64,000 nucleotides of DNA from Phytopseudomonas punonensis. Its GTDB lineage: Bacteria; Pseudomonadota; Gammaproteobacteria; Pseudomonadales; Pseudomonadaceae. The notes under the pieces are model-generated. The model had not been told where the DNA came from and searched no databases. It was given only the letters and a program-made list of their open reading frames with translations. The position numbers and the translations under genes were made by a program. The stretch lies in NCBI RefSeq assembly GCF_900142655.1, contig NZ_FRBQ01000002.1, positions 566,918 to 630,917 on the forward strand, given 5' to 3'. This document shows positions 10,559 to 19,526 of this stretch, piece by piece (position 1 is the first letter of the stretch; every line of letters starts with the position of its first letter).

Positions 10559-10635
10559 CGGGGCGTAGCGCAGCCCGGTAGCGCACTTGCATGGGGTGCA
10601 AGGGGTCGAGTGTTCGAATCACTCCGTCCCGACCA
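10559..10635 (+). tRNA. tRNA-Pro (GGG)
   Basis: 77-nt cloverleaf: acceptor CGGGGCG/CGTCCCG with one G-T pair, anticodon stem CTTGC/GCAAG with loop ATGGGGT (GGG at 10593-10595), T arm GAGTG-TTCGAAT-CACTC, encoded CCA. It has an integrase remnant immediately downstream, so it is the probable insertion site for the accessory DNA that follows. Confidence 0.97.
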
Positions 10636-10648
10636 AAATACCCTAGAA

Positions 10649-10681
10649 AATCCAGTCACTTAGCGGTGACTGGATTTTTTT
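10649..10681 (+). terminator. Terminator after tRNA-Pro
   Basis: Perfect 11-bp stem AATCCAGTCAC/GTGACTGGATT with loop TTAGCG, followed by a T run. Confidence 0.9.
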
Positions 10682-10728
10682 ATGGGCGCTTCACACGTAG
10701 AAGCGTAGGGACTTTTGCGGGACTTTTT

Positions 10729-10887
10729 TCATCCAGCCATCCTCCTCAAAATTGTCAGGGCCGGCCCGCGCGAGTCGGTAGCCGAAATCCTGTTGGCTTC
10801 ATCGATCAGTTTGCCCAACTCGGCGGCCGAGTAGTGACTGGTGATGCTGCCGTTCTTGTGGCCCAGCAGAGCCTTCCTGCGGCCTGT
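10729..10887 (-). pseudogene. Tyrosine recombinase (phage integrase) C-terminal remnant
   Basis: Reading the minus strand from 10887 to the stop at 10729-10731 gives about 52 residues, with LLGHKNGSITSHYSAAELGK followed by LIDEANRIS. This is the catalytic C-terminus of a phage-type integrase, with the LGH box and the nucleophile Tyr in HYS. An in-frame TGA stands directly before it (10888-10890) and no catalytic Arg box is found upstream, so the rest of the gene is lost. It points towards the adjacent tRNA-Pro, the usual arrangement for an integrase of a tRNA-targeted element. Confidence 0.75.
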
Positions 10888-11250
10888 TCAAGCCATTTCT
10901 ACTAACTGCTTGTAGTTGGCAACTGCTGTTGCAGTCATCTCCAGGGCGGCTTACTTAAAGCCACATTATCGGCGAGTGCCTGCGAGCCGGAGTGATGGCT
11001 TAAACCTTTTGAAGACCGCTAACTGATGCCTGGTTGATGAGGCAGGCCTGCCGCCATCCATGCCACTGACCTGTGACGAAAATTCAAAGCTGGTGTGATT
11101 TCCTGGCTATATCGGATGAATCTCTACCAGTCGTAGTCTCCCCCTATCGGTATGGAACGCTCTCCATTGTTCCGTTGCCGCCAGTACTCCGATGCTCGCC
11201 ACTCACGATCATGCGGAACAATAAAAATAAAATTATCCGGAGATTTCCCT
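10888..11250. other. Intergenic remnant DNA upstream of the catabolic cluster
   Basis: No intact gene is seen. The stretch joins the decayed integrase to the MFS permease gene and must hold the promoter of the catabolic cluster. GGAG at 11239-11242 is the ribosome-binding site of the permease. I could not identify a clear -35/-10 pair. Confidence 0.4.
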
Positions 11251-12639
11251 ATGGGACTCGCGCAAGAAAAAGCCGGCGTCATTGCGTCAATAAAACGTGT
11301 TCCCAAGGGGGCAGGTACTGCCTCCTGGGGGGCGATGATTTTGCTATGGCTGGTGTATGCAATGGATGCAAACTCTCGCCAGATGTTCTTTATGGTGTTG
11401 CCTTCGATTACCAGCGAGTTCAAGACCAGTCCTGAGTTGACGGGTTTTTTAGCCGCCATTATCACGGTCGCCACGTCCCTGATCGCCGTGCCGTGCATGA
11501 TCTGGGCGGACAAGGGCGGGCAGGGCTGGATGCGCAAGTATCGTCACCTGCCCATCGTTATTGCCTACACGCTGTTCACCTTCCTGACGGGCCTGAACAT
11601 CCTCACCGCTTCGCTGGGCATGCTGGTGGCCTTGCAGATTATTTCCCACGCATTTGGCGGTGCCGGGGAGGCCATCGAGGTCACCTCGGTGTCCGAGTGG
11701 TGGTCCAAAGAGCGCCGTGGTTTTGCCCTGGGCCTGCACCACACCGGGTATCCGTGGGGCACGCTGATTGGCGGCCTGGCGATCAGTGCGCTGCTTAACG
11801 CTTACGGCCCGGAGAACTGGCGCCTGGCGTTTCTGCTGTTCCCGGTGCCGATGATCATCATCTTCTCGATCTACTGGTGGTTCTGCACCAAGAAGCGTTA
11901 TGACGCCTTCGTCAACCATGTGCGTGAGACGGGCGAAACCCTGCCGGCGCTGAGCGCGGCGCAAGGCACGGTGGTGGCCCCCGAGGGCGCGTTCCGCTCC
12001 GCCATCCGCAACCCGAACATCAGCAACATTGCCCTGGTGTCGATGCTGGCCATCGTCGGTTATTTCGGCATCAGCTTCTGGTTGCCGCAGTACCTGGCGT
12101 TTGTCGCCCGCTACAACTTTGCCGAGGCCGCGGCGTATTCGGTGCTGTTTACCATTACCGGTGGTATTGGCCAAATCGCCTGGGGTTGGATCTCGGACCG
12201 GGTGGGCCGCAAGTTATGCCTGATCCTGGTATTCGCCTGGCTGGCCGTCGGCATCTACCTGTTCAAGTTCTCCTCGGTCAGCCTGACCTGGCTGATCTGC
12301 ATCCAGTTGTTCGCCGGCTTTGCCATGAACGCGCCCTACACGCTGCTGTATGCGATTGCCTTTGACTCGGCCAAACCTGGCTCTTCGGGTATCGCCGGTT
12401 CGATCGTCAACGTGGGCATTTACGCCGGTGGCTTCGGCCCGCTGGTGATCGGCTTGTTTATCGGTGCCGGTGGCGGTTTCGACCAGGCGGCAGGCTACAA
12501 CTACGCGCTGTATTTCATCTCCGGGCTGATGGTGACAGCCGCGTTGATCACCGCGTTCTTCACGCGGGAAACCACCGGCTGGTTCCTCAAGCATGACCGG
12601 GCCCTGGTCTCCAAAGCGTCCTGCAACATGGACAACTAA
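11251..12639 (+). CDS. MFS transporter, first gene of the catabolic cluster
   Basis: 462 residues from the ATG at 11251 (GGAG 8 bases upstream; a frame start 99 bases earlier has no conserved residues). About 12 hydrophobic helices. The MFS loop motif appears once in each half, as WADKGGQ-like in the first and GWISDRVGRK in the second. The start of TM1 (LLWLVYAMDANSRQMFFMVL) resembles importers of organic acids. It precedes hydrolase, SDR and dehydrogenase genes on the same strand and likely imports their substrate across the inner membrane. The substrate cannot be told from sequence. Confidence 0.9.
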   Translation: MGLAQEKAGVIASIKRVPKGAGTASWGAMILLWLVYAMDANSRQMFFMVLPSITSEFKTSPELTGFLAAIITVATSLIAVPCMIWADKGGQGWMRKYRHLPIVIAYTLFTFLTGLNILTASLGMLVALQIISHAFGGAGEAIEVTSVSEWWSKERRGFALGLHHTGYPWGTLIGGLAISALLNAYGPENWRLAFLLFPVPMIIIFSIYWWFCTKKRYDAFVNHVRETGETLPALSAAQGTVVAPEGAFRSAIRNPNISNIALVSMLAIVGYFGISFWLPQYLAFVARYNFAEAAAYSVLFTITGGIGQIAWGWISDRVGRKLCLILVFAWLAVGIYLFKFSSVSLTWLICIQLFAGFAMNAPYTLLYAIAFDSAKPGSSGIAGSIVNVGIYAGGFGPLVIGLFIGAGGGFDQAAGYNYALYFISGLMVTAALITAFFTRETTGWFLKHDRALVSKASCNMDN

Positions 12640-12705
12640 GGCCTTAGGCAACACCTGAAATCTATAAGAAGTCCCTCTGGGATCAATAACATCAGGAGAT
12701 TCAAC

Positions 12706-13542
12706 ATGCAGCAATTAGCCGCTACAAAGGGTAAGAATATTCAGGTTAACGGCACTACATTGTGGGTTGCGGACACCGGTGAGGCAGAGTTGCCGGTGGT
12801 GCTGTGTCTGCATTCGTGCTTTCTCGACGGCACGATGTTCGACGGGCTGGTACAGGCTGCGGCTGGCAAGTTTCGGGTAGTGCGCCCCGATTTCAGGGGC
12901 CAGGGCAAAAGTGCCCTGCACGATGTCGACATCATCACCATGGATGACTGCGCCGACGACATGCTGGCGCTGATCGAAGCCATGCAGCTTAAAGACATCA
13001 ACGTTATGGCCCAGTCCATGGGCGGTGATGTGGCCTTCCGGCTGATCGCCCGGCGGCAGGCGTTGTTTCGCTCGCTGGTGGTGGCGGGGTCGTCGGCCTG
13101 TGGCGAGCCGCCGGAGCAGGGCGCACGCTTTGCACAGTGGGTGGTGGATGCCGGCGAACAGGGATTCACCGGTGAGATTCTCGACATGACCATGGAGGTG
13201 ATGTTCGGCAAGACCACGCGCAACAACCCCGATAAACAGGCGCTGATGGCCTACTGGCGTGAGCGTATCGCCGCGCTGCCCAAAACCTTGCGCCCCGCCA
13301 TGAAAGGCGTGATGCACCGCGAAACATCAGTGCCCTTGCTGCCGTCAATCAGGATTCCAGTGCTGATCATCAACGGCGAGGAAGACATGCCACGGCCACC
13401 AGCCTGGTCCGATGAGATGAAGCGCGAACTGCCCAATGCCAAGCTCATGCGTCTGAGCAATATAGGGCACAGCCCGACCCTGGAGGCGCCAGAACAGGTG
13501 CTGCCTGCGATCATCGCCTTCTATACCAATCCCAGCGTCTGA
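12706..13542 (+). CDS. Alpha/beta hydrolase
   Basis: 278 residues. AGGAG precedes the ATG. Typical alpha/beta-hydrolase order: HS oxyanion loop (LCLHSCFLDG), nucleophile elbow AQSMGGD (Ser near residue 105), acid in NGEEDMPRPP, and the catalytic His in NIGHSPTLEAPE. The closest well-known relatives by look are 3-oxoadipate enol-lactonase and C-C bond hydrolases of ring degradation. It sits between a permease and an SDR gene, so ester, lactone or C-C hydrolysis in a catabolic path is the likely job (inference). Confidence 0.88.
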   Translation: MQQLAATKGKNIQVNGTTLWVADTGEAELPVVLCLHSCFLDGTMFDGLVQAAAGKFRVVRPDFRGQGKSALHDVDIITMDDCADDMLALIEAMQLKDINVMAQSMGGDVAFRLIARRQALFRSLVVAGSSACGEPPEQGARFAQWVVDAGEQGFTGEILDMTMEVMFGKTTRNNPDKQALMAYWRERIAALPKTLRPAMKGVMHRETSVPLLPSIRIPVLIINGEEDMPRPPAWSDEMKRELPNAKLMRLSNIGHSPTLEAPEQVLPAIIAFYTNPSV

Positions 13543-13593
13543 GACGAGTCGCTGCGGCGTATTACACAAAATACCAATAGATGAGTTTATGAC

Positions 13594-14364
13594 ATGACAG
13601 ATTCCAGACATTCCGGACGTGTCGTGCTGGTCACCGGTGCTGGTGGCGGTATCGGCGCCGCTATCGCTGAGCAGTATTGTCGGGAAGGCGCGGCTGTGGC
13701 TTTGGTGGACGCCGATGCCGCCAAGGTCGAGGAGCAGGCCGCGCAGTTGCGCGATGCCGGCTTCAAGGTGAGCTGGGCGCATGCCGATGTAGCCGATTAC
13801 GCCGGTTGTGCCCAGGCCTGCGAGCGGCTGAGCCAGGCGCTGGGGCCTATCGACACCCTGATCAATAACGCCGGCATCTCGCCCAAGCACAACGGCGCCC
13901 CGGCGCCGATCTGGCAGATGACGCCGGACGAGTGGCAACGTGTTGTCGCGATCAACCTCAACGGTTCGTTCAATCTGGTGCGCATCCTGACACCGTCCAT
14001 GGTGGAGCGGCGCTTCGGGCGTATCGTCAATATGTCATCGGTGGCCGGCAGTGCGTTCCTGCCGCTGGTGGCGGCCCATTACAGCGCGACCAAGGCAGCC
14101 ATTATCGGCTTTACCCGCCACCTGGCCGGCGAGCTGGGGCCGTTTGGCATTACCGCCAACGCCCTGGCGCCGGGACGGATCGAGACGCCGCTGCTCAAGA
14201 CGGTATCGGCAGAAGCGAATCAGGCGGTGGTCGATAACACGCCACTGCGTCGGCTCGGCACCCCGCTGGAAGTGGCCCGTGCGACCTGCTTTCTGACGTC
14301 GAGCGAAAGCGAATTTATTACCGGTCAGGTCGTCGATGTGGCGGGCGGCTGGTTAATGCGCTGA
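13594..14364 (+). CDS. Short-chain dehydrogenase/reductase
   Basis: 256 residues. Classical SDR motifs: TGAGGGIG nucleotide site (about 14-21), NNAG, the active-site Ser in NMSSVAGS and YSATK. It contains LVDAD after beta-2; the acid there favours NAD(H) over NADP(H). It probably oxidises an alcohol or reduces a ketone of the pathway substrate. The start lies 51 bases after the hydrolase stop on the same strand. Confidence 0.93.
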   Translation: MTDSRHSGRVVLVTGAGGGIGAAIAEQYCREGAAVALVDADAAKVEEQAAQLRDAGFKVSWAHADVADYAGCAQACERLSQALGPIDTLINNAGISPKHNGAPAPIWQMTPDEWQRVVAINLNGSFNLVRILTPSMVERRFGRIVNMSSVAGSAFLPLVAAHYSATKAAIIGFTRHLAGELGPFGITANALAPGRIETPLLKTVSAEANQAVVDNTPLRRLGTPLEVARATCFLTSSESEFITGQVVDVAGGWLMR

Positions 14365-14417
14365 GTGGTCAAGGCGTAGCCGTGAACCGGTTAGGCAATT
14401 TGCAGAGGGTGTGAGTC

Positions 14418-15533
14418 ATGGTTAAGACAATGGGATTTCCGGGCCGCTACGATCAGGGTCCCGGAGCATTGCAAGAGTTGGGCAGGGTGCTGGCGGACAT
14501 GGGCCGGTCGCGGCCGGTGGTGCTGTGTGATGAGTTCGTGGCCGAGCATTTGTGGCCTGATGTCGCCCGTGCGCTGCAAGCGCACGGCGTCGAGGCCACG
14601 CCCATTGTGTTCCCCGGTGAATGCACGCGGTCGGCGATTGCGCAGTTGTCCGAGCAGGCGCAGCCACTGGCGGCAGACACCGTCGTGGCGCTGGGCGGCG
14701 GCAAGACCATCGATACCGCCAAGGGCCTGTCGGTCAGCCTTGGGGTGCCGATCATCGTCTGCCCCACCATCGCCTCAAGCGATGCGCCCACCAGCCGGCT
14801 GATTGTGCTGTATGACGAGAGCCACAAGGTTGTAGGGGTGGAGTACCTGAAGATGAACCCTTCGGCGGTCATCGTCGACACCCAGGTGATCGCCCAGGCG
14901 CCGGCGCGTTTCTTCGCCGCCGGGATTGGCGATGCCATCAGCAAGAAGTTCGAGGCCCACCAGTGCCACGCGGCGGATGGCAACAACTCCTTCGGCACGC
15001 CGGCCCTGCATACCGCGCTGATGCTGACCGACATGGTCTTCGAGACCCTGATGCAATACGGCGTTGCCGCCTACCAGGCGGTGTGCCGTAACGAGGTCAA
15101 TGACGATGTCGAGCGGGTGGTGGAAGGCACGGTGCTGATCAGCGGGGTGGGCTTTGAAAGTGGCGGCCTGTCGCTGTCCCACGCGCTGGTTCGTGGCCTG
15201 ACCTCGATCCCGACCATGGCTGCGATGCTGCATGGCGAGCTGGTTGCGTTCGGCACCCTGGTGCAAATGGCTGTCGAGGAGCGGCCGCTCGCGGAAATCA
15301 GACGGGTCGCGCACCTGCTGCAGGCCGTGAAGCTGCCCGTCACCCTCGCCGAGCTGGGCCAGACCCAGCCGCTGAGCGCCGCCGAACTCGACACCTTGGT
15401 CGGCGCAACCTTGTCGGCCGCCTATGCCAAGAACATGCAACCGGCATTGACCTACGAGCGTCTGGTCCGTGGCTTGGCGGCCGCCGACCAGCTCGGTGCC
15501 GGGCTCAAGAGTACCAAGCCTGCCGCAGTCTGA
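14418..15533 (+). CDS. Iron/zinc-containing alcohol dehydrogenase, glycerol dehydrogenase-like
   Basis: 371 residues. GldA-type signatures: GGGKTIDTAKGL nucleotide loop, PTIASSDAPTS, the metal-site Asp in FFAAGIGDAISKKFEA, and metal-site His residues in GGLSLSHALVRGLT and MLHGELVAFG. Enzymes of this group oxidise vicinal diols or 2-hydroxyketones with NAD. The gene is 53 bases after the SDR. A true glycerol dehydrogenase would normally lie near dihydroxyacetone kinase genes, and none is here, so another diol or hydroxyketone from this cluster is more likely. Confidence 0.9.
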   Translation: MVKTMGFPGRYDQGPGALQELGRVLADMGRSRPVVLCDEFVAEHLWPDVARALQAHGVEATPIVFPGECTRSAIAQLSEQAQPLAADTVVALGGGKTIDTAKGLSVSLGVPIIVCPTIASSDAPTSRLIVLYDESHKVVGVEYLKMNPSAVIVDTQVIAQAPARFFAAGIGDAISKKFEAHQCHAADGNNSFGTPALHTALMLTDMVFETLMQYGVAAYQAVCRNEVNDDVERVVEGTVLISGVGFESGGLSLSHALVRGLTSIPTMAAMLHGELVAFGTLVQMAVEERPLAEIRRVAHLLQAVKLPVTLAELGQTQPLSAAELDTLVGATLSAAYAKNMQPALTYERLVRGLAAADQLGAGLKSTKPAAV

Positions 15534-15591
15534 TGCGGCATTAACCGCCAGCCTGGGTGCTGCAAATAACTACAAGAGTGAGATCAATAAA

Positions 15592-16554
15592 ATGACCGAG
15601 AAAACCGTTCCCCATGTCCACGACCTACTCAAAGACTCGCCGAAGAACTGGGGCAAATGGGGCCCCGATGATGAGGTGGGCGCACTCAATTACCTGACAG
15701 GTGTTGAGGTGCTGCAGGGCATTGCCGAGGTTAAGCAAGGCAAAACCTTCACCCTGCAGGTGCGTATCGGTGACCCCAAAGGCGACCCGGTCTGGCCGGG
15801 TCGCTCCCAGGCCCGACGCATGAACATCATGGACCGTGGCCACTACAACTGCGGCAAAGGCCCGCACTTTCCCGGCTCTTATGAATACGCCGATGACGTG
15901 ATGTTTTTCCACCTCCAAGGCTCGACGCAGTACGACGCCCTGGGCCACGTTTGGTATGACGATCAGATCTGGAACGGCTATGACGCCGACACCACCATTG
16001 GCTCCCTGGCCAAGGCCAGCGTCGCGCCGATTGGCGAGCGCGGCGTGGTGGGGCGCGGCATTCTTATCGACATGGCGCGTTATCGCGGCAAGGACGTGCT
16101 CGACGCTGGCGAAACCTTCAACCACCTGGACCTGATGAGCGCCGCCAAAGCCCAGGGCGTGACCATCAACAAGCGCGATATCCTGATTATCCGCACCGGC
16201 TGGATCGGTTCCTTCTACTACCGCGAGTCCGAGGAGTTTTACAAAGACTTCATAGAGCCAGGGTTGACCTACAGCCCTGAACTGGTCCAGTGGTTCCAGG
16301 AGATGGAAATCCCCAACATCGTGACCGATACCATCGCCAACGAAGTGACCGTGGACCCGGTCTCGGGCGTGGCCTTGCCGCTGCACAATGCGCTGATGCG
16401 CAACCTGGGCATCACGCTCACCGAGATCGCACTGCTCGACCCGCTGGCCGAGGACTGCGCCGCTGATAATCAGTGGACCTTCCTCTACACCGCAGCGCCC
16501 CTGAAAGTGGTCGGCGGGACCGGCGCACCGGTCAATCCTATCGTCATCAAGTAA
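15592..16554 (+). CDS. Cyclase-family metal-dependent hydrolase
   Basis: 320 residues from the ATG at 15592; the frame extends upstream into the previous gene but without conserved residues. PF04199-type fold. The metal site is the long-subfamily form FFHLQGSTQYDALGH, with STQ where kynurenine formamidase has GTH, followed by VWYDDQIWNGYD. Family members cleave amide or C-N/C-O bonds of cyclic compounds (kynurenine formamidase, isatin hydrolase). It lies in the catabolic cluster before the cupin dioxygenase, so ring opening or deacylation is inferred. The substrate is unknown. Confidence 0.88.
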   Translation: MTEKTVPHVHDLLKDSPKNWGKWGPDDEVGALNYLTGVEVLQGIAEVKQGKTFTLQVRIGDPKGDPVWPGRSQARRMNIMDRGHYNCGKGPHFPGSYEYADDVMFFHLQGSTQYDALGHVWYDDQIWNGYDADTTIGSLAKASVAPIGERGVVGRGILIDMARYRGKDVLDAGETFNHLDLMSAAKAQGVTINKRDILIIRTGWIGSFYYRESEEFYKDFIEPGLTYSPELVQWFQEMEIPNIVTDTIANEVTVDPVSGVALPLHNALMRNLGITLTEIALLDPLAEDCAADNQWTFLYTAAPLKVVGGTGAPVNPIVIK

Positions 16555-16567
16555 CGCGGCTGTCAGC

Positions 16568-16587
16568 TGGGGCTCTGTAGAGCCCCA
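16568..16587 (+). terminator. Hairpin after the cyclase gene, possible weak terminator
   Basis: Stem TGGGGCTC/GAGCCCCA with loop TGTA, beginning 14 bases after the stop. No T run follows, so it may be a stability element rather than a terminator. The following 221 bases up to the cupin gene hold no gene and may carry a separate promoter. Confidence 0.4.
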
Positions 16588-16808
16588 ACGCTTTAGCTCG
16601 CCTGTAGAACGCACTCCTGGGTTCTAGCTGATCCTGTGAGTTGAAGTGTGTGTCGGTGCATTGTTCCTTCTGTGCTCTGGCGTCATAGGTGGTGTGCCCT
16701 TGGCGCTATTTTCACGGCCAGATCGCTGCCATAACCTCTGAATCAGCCGTAAGCGCCATGCAGAAGCCGTGCAGCGATTGCGAGAAAACCAACTGAAGAG
16801 GACTCAAC

Positions 16809-17345
16809 GTGAACACTCCTGTTAAGCCTGATGAACTGGCGATTCCCTACCAATTGCCGCAAGTCCCTTACATGACCCCCGACATGGTTCACCCCGGTGT
16901 AATGACCACCTGGCTGGAAGGTGACAACCTGTGGGTGCCGGTGACCAAATCCGTGTCGTTCAAGCCCCTGCTGCTCAGCACCACCGGCGGCTACTACATC
17001 AATCTGCTGCGCGTGCGCCAGGCCGGTGTGCTGTCGCGTCATCGGCATACCGGCGGTGTCCACGCCATCGTGCTCAAAGGCCGCTGGTATTACCTGGAGC
17101 ACGACTGGGTCGCAGAAGAGGGCTCGTTCGCCTACGAGCCACCGGGCGAAACCCACACGCTGTTCGTGCCCGAAGACGTCGAAGAAATGATCACCTGGTT
17201 CCATGTGCAAGGTGGCTACACTTACGTCGACCCCCAGGGTGTCGCGGTAGGCTATGAGGACGTGTTCACCAAGCTTGAAACCGCTCGTGCCCACTACAAG
17301 GCCCTGGGCCTGCCGGATGACTACATCGAGCAGTTCATCCGGTAA
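16809..17345 (+). CDS. 2,4'-dihydroxyacetophenone dioxygenase-family cupin protein
   Basis: 178 residues, GTG start preceded by AGAGGA. Cupin fold with the metal ligands RHRHTGGVHAIVLKG and a later His in PPGETHTLFVPED. The pattern and length match the DAD family, whose characterised member cleaves the C-C bond between the carbonyl and hydroxymethyl carbons of 2,4'-dihydroxyacetophenone, using Fe and O2. Whether this protein uses that substrate is unknown; the family also holds ChrR-like cupins. A strong terminator follows. Confidence 0.82.
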   Translation: MNTPVKPDELAIPYQLPQVPYMTPDMVHPGVMTTWLEGDNLWVPVTKSVSFKPLLLSTTGGYYINLLRVRQAGVLSRHRHTGGVHAIVLKGRWYYLEHDWVAEEGSFAYEPPGETHTLFVPEDVEEMITWFHVQGGYTYVDPQGVAVGYEDVFTKLETARAHYKALGLPDDYIEQFIR

Positions 17346-17363
17346 ACCGGATGGCCTGAAAAG

Positions 17364-17386
17364 AACGCGCTCCGGCGCGTTTTTTT
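17364..17386 (+). terminator. Terminator ending the catabolic cluster
   Basis: 7-bp stem AACGCGC/GCGCGTT with loop TCCG and a run of seven T, 18 bases after the cupin stop. Confidence 0.9.
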
Positions 17387-17432
17387 AGCGCCCACTTCGG
17401 CACCGCGTCGCGACCATTACGCAGGACGATGC

Positions 17433-18338
17433 ATGGACAATTACTCACAATTACTCGCGTTTATCTGGTCCACGGAATGTGGCAGTTTCTCGGCCGCTGC
17501 CCGGGTGCACAAGATGACGCCATCTGCCGTGAGCAAGCTGATTACCCGGCTGGAAAATCGACTGCAGGTGCGCTTGTTCCAGCGCGGCTCCCGGGTGCTC
17601 ACCCTGACCGAAGAAGGCGCGGCCTACCTGCGCAGTGCCAAGGCCGTGGTGGATGCGATGAACGAGGCCGACTCGCTGGCCGAGGCGTTACCGTCCAGGG
17701 TCAGCGGCACGCTGCGGCTGCACACCATGACCTCGTTCGCCAAACACCAGATCGTGCCCTGGTTGCCCGAGTTTATGGACCTGTATCCGGCGCTAGATGT
17801 GGAAATACAACTGGGCGCGCAATTCGTCGATCACTTCGAACAAGGGCTCGACATCGCCATCCACAGCGGCGTGTTGCCCAGCTCGTCGCGCATCGCCAAG
17901 CGTATCGGCGAGACGCAGTGGCTGATCTGTGCATCGCCACAGTACCTGGCTGAGCATGGCACCCCCGCGGTACCGGCGGACCTGCTGCAGCATCGCTGCT
18001 TTAATTTCAGCTTTGTAAGCCCCTGGAACAAGTGGTCGTTCTTGCAGGACGGCGAGGGGGTCTCGGTGCCCATCACTGCCAGGGCGTCGTTCACCCAGGG
18101 TGATTTGCTGCGCGACATGGCGCTTTCCGGGGCTGGCATCGTCAAGCTGGCGGATTTTCATATCGGCCTGGACATCAAGGCGGGCACTCTGACGCCGCTG
18201 CTTGAGGCGTTCACTACCGGGGTCGTTGAGCCTGTCTATCTGCTGTATTCAGACCGCAAACACCTGAGCCCACGGATTCGGGTGTTTATCGAATTCTTTC
18301 AGGAAAAATGGCGGCAGCATCCGTGGAAGTTGAGTTGA
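17433..18338 (+). CDS. LysR-family regulator of the catabolic cluster
   Basis: 301 residues. N-terminal HTH (FSAAARVHKMTPSAVSKLI, TRLENRL), effector domain with the usual LysR opening (VSGTLRLHTMTSF). It follows the cluster terminator on the same strand rather than diverging from the cluster, which is less usual for LysR genes. By position it is the likely controller of the permease-to-cupin genes. This is an inference; no T-N11-A operator could be assigned. Confidence 0.92.
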   Translation: MDNYSQLLAFIWSTECGSFSAAARVHKMTPSAVSKLITRLENRLQVRLFQRGSRVLTLTEEGAAYLRSAKAVVDAMNEADSLAEALPSRVSGTLRLHTMTSFAKHQIVPWLPEFMDLYPALDVEIQLGAQFVDHFEQGLDIAIHSGVLPSSSRIAKRIGETQWLICASPQYLAEHGTPAVPADLLQHRCFNFSFVSPWNKWSFLQDGEGVSVPITARASFTQGDLLRDMALSGAGIVKLADFHIGLDIKAGTLTPLLEAFTTGVVEPVYLLYSDRKHLSPRIRVFIEFFQEKWRQHPWKLS

Positions 18339-18407
18339 AGATTTTGCCCGGGCCACTCGAATTACCTGATACCAGGCAAGAAGACCTTTCACACCATCAT
18401 CCATTTT

Positions 18408-18430
18408 CGCGCGCATGGCGCGCTCCCACA
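18408..18430. repeat. REP-like element
   Basis: Arms GCGCGC-ATG-GCGCGC followed by TCCCACA, the same head as the repeats near 2540 and 35510. It lies between the LysR gene and the broken permease. Confidence 0.6.
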
Positions 18431-18534
18431 AAGAAGCAGGCAGGCGAGTGGCTCTGCGTTGTTGTCATCCATGTGCCTGCAAAACGTGCAGTGACGTTTT
18501 GGTCACAGCTGCGCAACTCAACAGGACGTAGACG

Positions 18535-19360
18535 ATGCCCACACCTAATACCTCGCCGGCCCCGACATTGAAACGTGTCGTGACGGGGTTGATGTTGACG
18601 TTGTTCATTCTGGGGCGGCGTGCTCGGCGCAGGTGTTTACGCGCTGACCGGCGTTATTGCCGGTGAGGTGGGCGGGGCGGTGTGGGTCGCTCTGCTGGTC
18701 GCCCTCGGTTTTGCGCTGCTAACCGCGGGCTCGTACGCCGAACTGGTGACCAAGTATCCCCATGCTGGCGAGTCGGCGGTGTTCGCGGCCAGGGCCTATA
18801 AGTCGCCGCTGGTGTCGTTTCTGGTGGGTTTTTGCATGCTCGCGGCGGCGGTGACCAGCGCTGCGGGGTTGTCGCTGGCGTTCGCGGGCGGCTACCTGTC
18901 GGCGCTCATGGACATCCCCACGCATATCGCCGCGCTAGCGTTTCTAGTGGTGATTGGCCTGTTCAATGCGCGCGGCATCAAGGAGTCGCTGTCGGCGAAC
19001 CTGGTGATGACGGCCATCGAGCTGTCCGGCCTACTGCTGGTAATCGTCGCTGCGGCGTGGTTCCTGCGCGGCGGTGAGGTGGATTTCAGCCGGGTGGTGG
19101 AGTTCAAGGCCGGGGTCAATCCGGCCTATGCGGTACTGGTGCTGCGCCGGGACAAGGTGGCGGCGGACCACTTTCGCGTGACGACCTGGGTGCCGGTGCT
19201 GGGCATCGCTTCCTGCCTGCTGCTGATGAGCCTGCAGGGCGCGCAAACCTGGCTGCGTGCCGGCGCGCTGTTGATCGTCGGTGTGGCGCTGTACGGCATC
19301 ACCCGGGCCGGTCGAGTGCAGCCGCTCAAGGCCGAGGATTACAAAGTGATGGACAGCTGA
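18535..19360 (+). pseudogene. APC-family amino acid permease, frameshifted and internally deleted
   Basis: The ATG at 18535 opens a reading frame MPTPNTSPAPTLKRVV that runs into TLFILGRRAR. Removing one G from the GGGG at 18612-18615 restores ILGGVLGAGVYALTG, the conserved TM1 of APC permeases. The second frame continues through about five helices to NPAYAVL, then jumps to VLRRDKVAADHF, which belongs near TM11-12 of such permeases. The total of about 275 codons against a usual 430-480 shows a large internal deletion as well. The product is surely non-functional as a transporter. Confidence 0.85.
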
Positions 19361-19450
19361 GTGCGATGTTTACTGTGCCCTTCAGGCCTGAGCAAAGGTA
19401 CAGGCGCCGCTCGGCCAGTAAGACGCGGGGTACTTGCCCGAGCGTCCATG

Positions 19451-19482
19451 AAAAAGCCCGACCAGGGATGGTCGGGCTTTTT
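19451..19482. terminator. Bidirectional terminator
   Basis: Perfect 14-bp stem AAAAAGCCCGACCA/TGGTCGGGCTTTTT with loop GGGA. It can end both the rightward pseudogene and the leftward small ORF. Confidence 0.9.
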
Positions 19483-19526
19483 CAGTTTCGGCAACTGGAG
19501 GCAGGCCTGCCTCCAGAGCGTTGGTA

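Noticed and set aside
10891..10985. Minus-strand MTATAVANYKQLVEMA-like frame next to the integrase remnant
   Set aside because: Too short and not recognisable as integrase; it ends in TGA directly before the remnant, so it is not joined to it.
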